From Ligula intestinalis (taxonomy: Eukaryota; Platyhelminthes; Cestoda; Diphyllobothriidea; Diphyllobothriidae): 64,000 nt of DNA. Under the pieces are notes generated by a model, which made no database searches, was not told where the DNA came from, and saw only the letters and a list, made by a program, of their open reading frames with translations. Numbering within the stretch: the stretch's first letter is position 1; every line of letters begins with the position of its first letter. Positions 47,400 through 57,119 of this stretch are shown here, one piece after another. The stretch is from assembly GCA_036362985.1 (NCBI GenBank), contig JAYGXS010000001.1:20030937-20094936 (forward strand), in the 5' to 3' direction. A program made the translations under genes and the position numbers.

Positions 47400-49450
47400 A
47401 AATAGTTGGCCTCAGTTGCCGCTTCTCTTAGCATGGTTTAATGCACCTTGTGATTAATTGTACGTAGTTTGGCCAGCGGTGAAAGCTAAGCAAGCTGACC
47501 GTTGTCATTCAAGCCGAATTTTCATACGGTGCAGACATATTCTTCAATCCAAACCCTGAGACCAATTTTCATTAGCAGTATTCAAGATAATTTACGATAA
47601 AGGGGTATAGCGTTGGAGAACTCGTCTTGGCGAGCGCGCCTCCGAAACTCCGGCGGAGGAACACAAAATGCCAAACAAGTATACCTTGTAGGAAGATTTT
47701 TAGAGCAGAATTCCCCTCCAGGGTCTCAGTTTTTGCCGTGGCATGCCTGAGTCGCCAGAGTTGCAAACAAAGCAAGAAATGCAGGAAAATGCTGAAATAC
47801 AAGAATTATGCGCAAGTTGTTTAAAAGTATAGCAGTCTAGGAATCAGCTTTAATGTGACCAGCTCACAACCCCCAATGTTGCGGAAACCTCGAGTATCAT
47901 ACTTAAGCGGACAGCTATAACAACTGGACGCGTTTTTATTCCTCTATGTGCAATTTTCCGTTTGTGTATGTGGAGTCGTGCTGTTGATGCACTATATGAC
48001 AATGGAGTGAGGTCAAATCACAGTGCACCAGAAAACCGTCATTCCAAGTTTGTACATAAGTTTCTGGTGATGTAAAGTATCTAAAAGTTATGAACAAGAA
48101 TTTGGCGGAAGCTAGAACCAAACAAGTAATTTCGGCGGTGTAATCCCAACTGAACGTCTGTTTTGGTTGGTCGTTTTTCCGTTGTTGGCTGTCAACCATT
48201 ATACCAAATGAGAATAGTGAGGAAGACCGCCTGTTCATTGCCATCTAGCGAAATCCTAAACATGAATTAGAGCCTTACCGGCAGAATCGCTTGCAGTTAT
48301 GTACGCTGTCATGCTATCCCACACGCTACATCTCATACTACTCAACAGACCGCACCTAACCAGCTTATTCCGAAAATGATATGATAAAAACAATAAAGTT
48401 CTCCATCAACTAATTCGTGCTTTCACGCCTTTGGAATCTAAGGTAGCTAGAGTATACTAGTCTGCTCCTCCGCACTAATCAGGACTTTCCACGGGATGTC
48501 GTACTTTGAACATCCTAAACGCCGAAACTAAGTCAGCAGTAAAGTACTTCAAATCAGAACTTAAATATGCTTGTTATTTAAACACATGACTAAGATTCGG
48601 TGAAGTTCACAATCGAACACACACACACACAAGAAGGGCTGAAGAAAAAGGTGCTGATTCATAATTTTCTCGACAACAGGCATTTATAAACAAAAGGTTC
48701 GCTCATTACTAGAAAAGCTTCTGGTTAACTTGATTTTGGCAGGAGTTTCCACGCAGCCTTTAAAATCTTCTATATTTGGGCCTGTTTACCCGCGCTTAAA
48801 GGTTTATGAACTGACAATTTCGTCTTCAAATGTGAAGGCGCTCCCAAGCGCTGACAGGAGTTGGTCAGTTTTAACAGTGCTAGAAGATTTTTTTAACGAT
48901 TAGTTTCATTGTATATGAAGGGGTGATTAGCAGCTTAATCATTTTAACAGTTTACGCTTTCTGACCTCACAGACCAATTTTTGCACTGGAGAAAAAAATT
49001 GCTCCTGCTTACGTCGGTTATCGAAGGCAGACGTTTCAGAAACCAGAAAACAGGAGCCTGTGACTTCGACTGTTGATTATTGGCTCAATTTAGTATGTCA
49101 GGCTGCCGCAACTGGTTTTTAACTAACGTGATTGTTTTCTGTTATAATGTTTGTAAGCTTTCAGAAATAATCTTTCCTATTGTTTTATGAGGAGGCCTTT
49201 TTTTGCCCCCGAAATGCTACCGTTTGTGTGCAATGGGAATTCTGGCATATGCTAATGCATATATATTATATGTTAAGAAGAGGACAAATTCTGTGGAAAA
49301 CTGAAAAGTCTTGCGTGCACATTTTCAGAGCTCACTATCTGCTCCTCATCAAATTTCTGAATGTGTACAGAAACAATAAAAATACATTACCTGGGTCTAA
49401 TAGAGTATTCTATGGTTATTAATTTTTTTAACTGTTCCTGTACATATCCC
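47400..49450. other. No supported gene
   Basis: AT-rich DNA with a short (CA)n run near 48618-48632. Open frames lack recognisable motifs. Confidence 0.4.
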
Positions 49451-49454
49451 TAGT

Positions 49455-49930
49455 CTGACAACACGCTGAGGGACCCGCCTCGAAAATGTTAACATTAAGT
49501 TACCCAGTTGACCAATTAATTTTTCCTCCTTGTAAAATAAGTATCTTAGTATACCCGTATCCCAATACGTAAATATATGGTAGGAAGAGGAATGCTTCTT
49601 TGGGGAGGTTTAAACTTTACTGTGTAAATTGTCGAGGCAGGTTACCCCATCATCTTGAGACCTGAGAAAACGTGCAACAGGCAATTGAAATTTTAAACGT
49701 CCATAAAAATCAATAATCATCTGACGTGGCATTGGCAGGATTATGTCAGATGATTATTTATTTTGCTGGATGTTTCAAATTTTAATTGTTTGTTGCACAT
49801 TTTCTAAGGTCTGAGGACGAACGAGTAAACCTGTCTCGAAAATTTAACATTTAAACTTCAGCCCTTCAAAAGAGGCCTTTCTCTTCTTAAGTTAATATCT
49901 TGGGATACCCGTATTCAAAAACATACACAG
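49455..49930. repeat. Fold-back element of three related arms
   Basis: One unit occurs three times. It is in plus orientation at 49455-49580, in minus orientation at about 49600-49735 and in plus orientation again at about 49745-49930. The last two form a hairpin whose centre has perfect 14-base arms (AATAATCATCTGAC at about 49711-49724 and GTCAGATGATTATT at about 49746-49759). The GTGCAACAGGCAATTGAAATTT and AAATTTTAATTGTTTGTTGCAC blocks extend the stem. The first and third arms share CTCGAAAATGTTAACATT and GATACCCGTATTC-like blocks as direct repeats. No coding DNA is present. Confidence 0.75.
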
Positions 49931-50490
49931 TACGAGCCCCTGGTGCAGTGGGTAGAACGCTTAACTTTCAGCTAACAGGTCGCGGGTTGGAGCCTCGGGT
50001 CCCTCAACACTTGGGGTTGGTTATGTCTGACTGATGTCTGCCACTAAGTCAGAAAGTTTCTCATATTGTTGTCAGTAATATATTCTGCTTGTATGTGTAG
50101 CATACGGCCCTCTAAACGGGCCGCGTTGTAGATACCAGATCAGGGCATGACAGGCGTTCTTCAGGTTGCGCTCCCATAAAAAATGCCAAACATTGAGCGT
50201 TAGCGGTACGCGTCGATCCAGGCTTACAGCGAGCCAACCCACCAGGTCCCTTATGGCACTCCCACGCCGTGCTACCTGATGCATGCGGCCGCCTGCACCT
50301 GACCCCATCTCCGCTCTTCTGGACTCTCATTCTTGACACCGAGCACAGGCGGGTGGTGGAAGAAAGAGTCTGGTAGATGAAGACCAAGTCAACTTTCACT
50401 TACCACTAATCCACACGCAAGTCACCACCACTGCACCACCATGCTGTAAAGTACACGGCGGACATCGCCGGACTCGACGGTCGAAATATC
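49931..50490 (+). mobile_element. tRNA-derived SINE with long body
   Basis: The head resembles a tRNA gene. An A box (TGGTGCAGTGG) lies at 49941-49951 and a B box (GGTTGGAGCC, one base off the GGTTCGANNCC consensus) at 49985-49994, at normal spacing for RNA polymerase III. A GGGTTGG...TGACTGATGTCTGCCACTAAGTCAG part follows, then a body shared with 16260-17165 (repeat family C). The head is not a functional tRNA because stems are poorly paired and the anticodon arm is not convincing. Where the SINE ends and family C begins is uncertain; they may be one long element or two. Confidence 0.6.
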
Positions 50491-50639
50491 GTTATACGTA
50501 TGCCACAGGAAAACTAACCCGTGGTTAAATGATTAAGGCCTAGGACTTCTACCGAATAGGTTGTGACAGGTGTTGTGACATCCGGAATTGAGCTTGGCCG
50601 ATTGCTGACACTAAATAAGCCAGGAATGATCATTTTGGT

Positions 50640-51850
50640 ATCCCAGTAATTGAAAGCATTTTTCCCAGGTATAAATTTGAAGCAGGCGAAAACGACAGGG
50701 TTTGTTTGGACAAATCAATTTTGAGAGAGCTTATCAACTGCTTCCTCTCTCTGCACGAATAACGAAACAATTGGAGTACATCATTTGGAATTTTTAACAA
50801 AATGATAATAGCACGGTCATTTTAAAGTGGCAAATGGTCAATAGTAATGCCACTTTTAAAATTGGTAAGAAAAGTAGAGAGGGGAATTAACAACAATAAA
50901 AGTGTTGCATGTATTTACCAGGGCAATTTAAGATTAACTGTATGGTCTAATTTCTTACATAGGTTGGGTTTCTGCCGCCGTTTATAGGCTGCTTCCATGT
51001 AGCGCAATGTCTGGTTTTTCCGTACCCGAACAAGAACTCGGAAGGATGTGTTGATGTCAACGGAGTGACCAATGTCTAGCAAGTGTTTTGTAATAGATGA
51101 CGGTGGCACTTTGTTTTCTTGTTTTAAAAGCCAAGCAGGTAAATGTTTAGCAGCAGTGGTCGCCAATTGCCTTTGCATACGGCCTATGTACTTGCATCCG
51201 TAAGTGCACGTGAATTTATTCACGCAGATTGGGTTGGCGTGCAAAGCCAAGGCTTCCTTTAACCGGTTAGCTGGAAGACTTTTAGTTGGAGTGAGGAACA
51301 TAAGTTCGGCTGCATTGTACGTTCTATGTATGGAACAAAGTAGTCGTCGTTTAATAGTACTTGAGGTATTGTCTCCCTGAAAGTGTAAAGATATAAAAAC
51401 GGGCTTTTTCGAAACCGCCTGTTCCGTAAAGTTCGGCCGTAAACGGTTGCTGTATTTCTCTAAGAGGATAACCACGCTTGAGTAGGGTTGCTTTTATGCA
51501 GGCAATCTCTGCTGGTAGGGTCTTACTGGAGCAACTATGTCTAGCTCTCTGCAAAAGCGATAGTACCAGATTCCGTTTCCCCTGCATGCCACACTTTTAT
51601 TCTTGTTAGTTTCCCTCCCTACTTTTCTTCCCATGTTTAAAAGTGACATTACTTTTGACTATTTGCCACTTTAAACATGACCTTGTCATTATTAATTCTG
51701 TGAAACTTCAAAATGATGTGGTATCTGATTGTTTCCTTAGTCACGCAAAGAGAGGACGCAGTTGATAAGCTCTCTCGGAATTTGTTTGTACAAATTAATT
51801 CTGCCGTTTTTGCCTGCTTTAAATTTATCCCAGTAATGTTCTTCTGCCTA
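50640..51850. mobile_element. 1.2 kb element: PLE endonuclease fragment between inverted repeats of about 265 bp
   Basis: The left end (50640-50907) and right end (51585-51850) are inverted copies of each other. Landmark pairs are CCCAGTAAT / ATTACTGGG-type outer ends, GAGAGAGCTTATCAACTG / CAGTTGATAAGCTCTCTC, AAAGTGGCAAATGGTCAATA / TGACTATTTGCCACTTT, AAAGTAGAGAGGGGAA / TTCCCTCCCTACTTTT and AATAAAAGTGTTGCATG / CATGCCACACTTTTATT. The whole centre is filled by a minus-strand PLE coding fragment. The repeats look closer to each other than the other cassettes' arms do, suggesting a younger insertion. Confidence 0.85.
50915..51587 (-). pseudogene. PLE linker plus GIY-YIG endonuclease inside the inverted repeats
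   Basis: The first frame (51587 down to about 51440) gives SCSSKTLPAEIACIKATLLK and RGYPLREIQQP, the end of the thumb. After one frame change the second frame (from 51475) gives KPVFISLHFQGDNTSSTIKR and RLLCSIHRTYNAAELMFLTP, the linker. It then gives VNKFTCTYGCKYIGR, the cysteine pair and YIG strand, followed by the RMQRQLATTAAKHLPAWLLK helix and the SSITKHLLDIGHSVD block. It ends HTVNLKLPW with the stop at 50915-50917. The endonuclease half is a continuous frame with the YIG motif intact, making it the best-preserved endonuclease in the window. The catalytic palm is absent, so it is not autonomous. Confidence 0.8.
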
Positions 51851-52825
51851 TCTTAGTTGCAGTCAAAAGAGTACTACTGTTTAAAACAGTGCCCTGTCGG
51901 CTAGAAAGCTTGCCTTTTCACTAGATAAACCACAAATACTGACGTTCTGACAGCTGCAAGCGAGAATATGTAGAATAAAGCGGAAGTGACATTTAAACTA
52001 CCTGACTGCAGAACCTACATGGTGGTATTTCTTTGTGTGTTCCTGTATGCAATGTGCAGCGTGTGTGTATGTAAGATGGGCTCACAGCTTGACCGTCAAA
52101 CCATCACTCTAGGTTTGTGCATTACCTTCTGAGGTCCCTAAAAGTATGCAGTTTTAGAACACGAACACCAACCAGAAAGCAGGCCGGGAACGCTAGGGGT
52201 AACCACTGAGGAGCCGTATCTCTGCAAGCTGAGTCATTCTGTGACATAACGTCGGCATACCATTCGTTTCTTTGCATTTAACCAGCACCTATGCTATTGG
52301 TAAAATGATAAATCATGAACCAGGTGTATACTACTGTTACTTGTTGGGAATATGTGAAAATTCCGTGGTTATCCCACTGAAAATGGCCTAATTAGTCATC
52401 GCTCCGAATGATTCAGTGTGGTTTAGTGCGGAGATTTCTAAGGAGCCTTAAAGGCTGGAATCGATGCATACAGTAGGTGACCTAATAGATAAAAATATGC
52501 CTAGACAAACGATCTATCATTGCGGGCCAATTAACCGAAACACCAAGCTAAAAACTAACAACCTTCACTTTAATAAAAACCAAAAAGATGTATGGCATGT
52601 AGTACTGCATTGATTGGAAAAAAATTCGAAAACGCGAACGTTTCTGCCAAGCAAACCATCCCCAGTTTTAGACCCAGTAACGTTAAAAAATTACAGTTTT
52701 GCATTAATTTTCTCTGAAACTCCTCCAATGATTAGATTTATATGAATCTGGCATAACACTTTTGTGCGCGTTTTTCGACAATCTACTGTAAAAGTCGGTT
52801 GAGAGAAATCGATGGCAAAAGAAGC

Positions 52826-53045
52826 TTAAGTAGTCCACCTAATATACCCCTAGTCCCACCATTTGTCCCATAGAAACGGTAGTTATAGGGGTTTCGGGAT
52901 AGGGTGGTAAAATAAAAATGCATACAGCAGATATTAACGAATATTTCACTTCCTGTCCTAATTTTTCACCTATAAAATCCCCATAACTACCGCTTCCATA
53001 GGGCAAAAGGCTGGCACTAGTGGGTATATGCGGTGATCTACTTAA
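52826..53045. mobile_element. 220 bp MITE bounded by TTAA
   Basis: The element begins TTAAGTAG and ends CTACTTAA. Inverted arms of about 70 bases (52826-52895 and 52976-53045) share CTAATATACCC / GGGTATATGCGG, CCCTAGT / ACTAGTGGG, CCCATAGAAACGGTAGTTAT / ATAACTACCGCTTCCATAGGG and AGGGGTTT / AAATCCCC blocks. About 80 AT-rich bases separate the arms. A TTAA at each extreme end would be the target duplication of a piggyBac-like element. It has no coding capacity, so any movement would rely on a transposase elsewhere. Confidence 0.75.
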
Positions 53046-53364
53046 ATTACTGTTGCCTTAAAATAATTGCTCCATTTTTATACTGTCCACGACGCTTTCG
53101 CTTGAGTTCATTAATGGGGTAGTCACATAGAAGTATGCGGATCCACGATTTCGTATGCTGACAAGTCGCTCAGTCAGTTTCAGAGTGCTTTTAAAACACC
53201 AATAAATACATTGTTGTTTGCTTTAAATCGCTTGTACATAAAGATTGTTCCCCGCTGTGTTTTTACCAAAACATGTGAAGTGTACGCGGGGAGTAATACC
53301 GACAATGACAAGAGGGACTTGAATTGATTAATCAGTTGTCGTCAGTCAGCCAACGGCAACTCCA

Positions 53365-53640
53365 CAACCGGATATTCGAACTCGGACTTTTTGGTCCCTA
53401 GGCGTCAGGTTCGATTCCCTGACATTAAGGCAACGAACCATTTTCCTAGGCGATCGCGCTTGAGAGCATTCACAATGGTAGACAGGCACTCACCGATTGG
53501 TTGCGAAACTTACTCGTCCGCCGTGCCTTGGATCTCACTCATGAGGCGCGTACGCAACTACTCAATGACTAGCATATATTTTGTACAGCAAATCATTACC
53601 GCCAACGACAAGGAAGACTGAAATAGCTATTTCTCGCTTA
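53365..53640 (+). repeat. tRNA-like fragment with SINE body
   Basis: At 53378-53416 a GGAC...GTCC hairpin like an anticodon arm is followed by a T-arm-like segment with a good B box (GGTTCGATTCC). The body that follows (ACTTACTCGTCCGCC, GGATCTCACTCATGAGGCGC, ATTACCGCCAACGACAAGG) recurs at 56150-56270. It is probably a SINE 3' half. Confidence 0.45.
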
Positions 53641-53770
53641 TAAGCCGTCATTAGCCGGTCATATCCAACCCCAGGGATGGCGATCCCCGAGGTTCAAATA
53701 TGCGATCTTGTTAGTTAAAAGTCCAACCCTCTAACCACTGCGCCACGGATTCGTTGCTGGTGTCTTCACC
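53640..53770 (-). mobile_element. tRNA-derived SINE head, minus strand
   Basis: On the minus strand it reads CGTGGCGCAGTGGTTAGAGGG, a clear tRNA A box and D arm, then TTTTAACTAACAAGATCGCA and a weak B box (ATATTTGAACC). It is followed by the GATCGCCATCCCTGGGGTTGG and ATGACCGGCTAATGACGGC parts seen as GGGTTGGGCATGAG and GACTGACGCTGACTAATGAG in the copy at 56.9-57.1 kb. It is a tRNA-like SINE, not a functional tRNA. Confidence 0.6.
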
Positions 53771-56129
53771 GCTCAGGCTGCGGGCTTTACTCGCAAAGTT
53801 GAGCCCTGAGTCTCGCAGACCACTGCATGCCTAAACGCGGGAAGGTCCTGGAGACTTGGCCTGATAGTCACTTTCCACAAACTTTTAAGTTTTTTACGCC
53901 GTCCACACAAGAAAAACCTAATTTTAAAATAACCAAAAAGACTCAGAGACTTATATCAATGCTATAGCCGGCCTCATTTGTGAAACAGTCCGGAGTCACT
54001 GTTACTGTCAATAATAATTGGCGGAAAAGTTGCAGCTCGGATATCTAGAACCGAGCTGGTCCCATTGACACATTGCTCAGTCCAAAACAGCATCCTCCTC
54101 AGCACTCAAACTCAGGACTTGCATGGCTTTCCTCCCGACATTGCAATCTAAATTGAGTGGAAACTTGGATAATCTAGCGAAGACTATTCTGAAAAAAACA
54201 AGTGCTTCCCACCTACTCCAAGAATTTTTCGAAAGGATATTGAGGTTACCGTGCCCGGAGTGGATCACAAACACGCAGGTGCTAACGACAACTTGCACTT
54301 AGAATATCAATGTTATATTGAACCAGAACTAGCTCCCATGAGGCGTGCACAAAGTTAAGTTGACTATATAATGCAGACCAAGCGAATACTCAAGCGCAAA
54401 CAGATTAAACGAAAACGAGGGCAAAAAGAAACGCAATGAAGGGTTTTCGCGTAGCGTGAAATTATCCAAGATACCTGAGAGGTATTTACACAGGATCGAA
54501 AGTGTGAGCAACAACGGTTGTGGATCCGAGGACTGTCAAATGGTGAGATAACTGGATCTGGCGTCGGAGATAATCAAACTGAAACAAACGCTTTTTAGGG
54601 CGGGCTTTATTTCGCACCCTTTGTTTTGAGGAGATATGCCACTTTAGTCACCGCGCCAATCTAATCTCCGGTTTAATTTAACCTGAGATCCGAGTCATCT
54701 CTGGATTTCGATAATACCTGACACATTTTGCGAGAACGAGATCGTATGCGGTAAGCGTAGACGGACTATTTAACTTTGTCAGCTTTTGCCCCCATACGCA
54801 CGTTTGTTGGTCTGTACATTTTCTGACTTGGCGGGTTGTGGAGGAGAGAGAGAGCACGACAGATGCTCTGCAAGTCTGCAATCACTATAACCTAAGTCAA
54901 TGGCAAGTCGCCATCCTGCACCCACTATGCCACGGGACATCATCACTTACAGCCTTTAAGTGATCGGATTTGACAACGGCAGATTGAATCCAGGAGAAGA
55001 GCACGTATACAATAGACTGCTTTTTCGAAATGTTTGGTATTGTAACTGCAGTTACTAGCCTGTGAAAATAAGGATGCTTAACTACTAAGGACCCAAAATT
55101 TGTCCTCTTAGGTCTTGAAATGGACCCCAAAGATTGGAGTGAAACCTTATCAAAAAGATATACTTCCTAATACAGGCAACTGAAAACAGTTTTGTATAAT
55201 GGATTAAGTATATTGAGAAATTTTGTTGCAATCTCAGCCTAGGTCCAATGGGACCAACTGTGGAGGATTCCGATCAGTGGAACTATTCCAATACGCCAAG
55301 ACAGCCGTTGAAACGTGAGCCTGGTATTCATATGGTGGATTGTAGTCTAAGTGCCGTAGAAATCCTGAAAACGCACTCAGCCTCAAGTAGCAGGACTGCC
55401 TGAATTTATAGGGCTCAATAGGTTAGCCATTAAAAGCAGCCGGATTACAAATAAACTCACAGATATTGGCCAGAACCCGTAGCTCAGATGGCTACAGCTT
55501 TGGCTATGCTGCCATTATTTGGAGCCTACCCGAGACAACCAGTTTTTTTTACAATTGGTCAAGTAAGTTATTTTGATCTACCAAACTGCAAATTATACAC
55601 CATGACTTGTAGTCTTTTCCCTTTCCAGCCAGTTATGACGATTCAGGTGGGAGAAAAAACATTCACGTTGTCTGCCAGGCACGTGCCAACCCCATGTGCG
55701 GAATAGCTGGATCGCTGCCCCGCCCAATTTAGCCATTTAGAATTTTGCCAGTTGAGCCATGTGCTCACACCCTGTCGGCTGTCTCTCAAAATATTCAAAT
55801 TTCAGTGGAAGTACTAACCTCTGATCTACCCGCTGCCTTTTTTAATATTTCCGAGTGCAGCCAGCAAAATGGAAATCCATGTCTCGTTTATACACTTGAC
55901 CTAACGCTGTTACAGGGCCTGTAATGTGTGCTTAGACGGACTGTTTTACTTGCGCTATGACTATCTCTCACTCCTTGAATATATCGGTCCATCGAAGTAA
56001 GTTGAGCAGGCTGAGCAGATGCCGTGTAAGTTTGCCTCGCAGACGATTAATCCACACGCAAGCCACTAAGGCAGAAGCAACTCTGGAAAGCACATAGTGG
56101 ACTTTATTTGTCGGCAAACTGTTCAACTC

Positions 56130-56300
56130 TGCGATGGACTCTCACCGAGCACTAACATAATTCACTCGTCCGCATCTACCTCGGGACTCACTCTTGAGCT
56201 CCGCCAGTAGCGACACAGCAGCTAGTATTTCCGGTAGATGGACATTGCCGGCAAAGACAAGATAGCCTGGAATGGCCATTTTTGGCTTGAATGAATGAAA
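56130..56300. repeat. SINE body fragment
   Basis: The CACTCGTCCGCATCTACC, GGGACTCACTCTTGAGCTC, TTGCCGGCAAAGACAAGATA and TGGAATGGCCATTTTTGGCT blocks match the SINE body at 53490-53650 and, inverted, the tail at 57030-57110. Confidence 0.5.
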
Positions 56301-56327
56301 AGGTTCGCGTTTCAGGTATCTGCATTG

Positions 56328-56890
56328 GTAAGGAAGAAGACGTATCGATCACAGGATCAATTGATTTATTGTGCTGAGTTATCGAACTCTTACAGGAGTC
56401 CATCGTCAGACATGAGAAGTAGCAACAAAAAGAGGGAAATTATAGTGAAAATGGGCCAGACAACTGTCAGAAATAATCAGGTTGTCAAGGCGTTAAAATT
56501 GTTATCAAAAAGGATGGGGGAGGAGGGCGATTAGCTATCAGGGGAGTAGGGGGTCATAAACAGCAATAAGTGTGGCGCCTTGTCACGCGGTAGAGGGTCC
56601 TGGTAACCCTGCCTCCTCTTCTGGCCAGTTCGTCGTGGGATACTCTTCGTTTGTTATCCTTACGTTAGGTTTGATCTTGTTTCATTTTTCGCTCACATAA
56701 TGGTGCGAGACTTTGTAGGCCGCGGGGAGGTCTAGATGCCTGCTGACGGAGTTGGCATCTGAGTACCATGCCTCAAGCATCAGCCTTTCGGCTTTTGAGT
56801 TTCCTCGGCCTATGCTGGTTGCTCTTTGAAGATCGAAACCTCAGGACAATAAATCGATTGATCCGGTGCTCGACACTTCTTCCTCCGTAT
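56328..56890. mobile_element. Second PLE 3'-end family, copy 2, with inverted tails
   Basis: The left end (56328-56420) holds the family's tail on the minus strand: GGAAGAAGACG, GATCACAGGATCAATTGATT, TATTGTGCTGAGTTATCGA. The right end (about 56822-56888) holds the same tail on the plus strand: TCGAAACCTCAGGACAATAA, ATCGATTGATCCGGTGCTCG, CACTTCTTCC. Between them, on the minus strand (about 56850 down to 56640), lies a coding remnant with the LEAWYSDANSVSRHLDLPAA block of PLE C-termini and a linker related to that at 28.5 kb. The coding frame is broken. This is the same tail-coding-tail inverted arrangement as in the first PLE family. Confidence 0.7.
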
Positions 56891-57115
56891 CCACTTCTGG
56901 CTTATTAGCAGTCATCAGCCAGTTATGTCCGACCCCAAGTGCTGCATTACCCGAGGCTCAACGGTTGGAGGGTTGGACGCCTGATCAAAACGTCGTGGAT
57001 TCGAGTCTCAGGTGATGCCAATTTGGGGTTGGGCATGAGTGATTGACTGACGCTGACTAATGAGCGCGAAATGGTCATTCCAGTCGCTCTTGCCTTTGTC
57101 GGCAACGTCATTTGC
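56890..57115 (+). mobile_element. tRNA-derived SINE copy
   Basis: The tRNA-like part contains GGTTGGAGGGTTGGACGCC (degraded D arm) and GTGGATTCGAGTCTC with a good B box core (GGATTCGAGTC). It is followed by GGGTTGGGCATGAGTGATT, GACTGACGCTGACTAATGAG and GGTCATTCCAGTCGC. Those blocks are complementary to 53560-53690 and 56235-56290. The A box is degraded. Confidence 0.55.
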
Positions 57116-57119
57116 CTAA

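Noticed and set aside
49931..50000. Functional tRNA gene
   Set aside because: A and B boxes are present, but the stems do not pair properly and the sequence continues into a repeat body, so it is a SINE head.
55470..55515. tRNA gene suggested by CCCGTAGCTCAGATGGCTAC
   Set aside because: The D-arm-like segment is not followed by a B box or a T arm at proper spacing.
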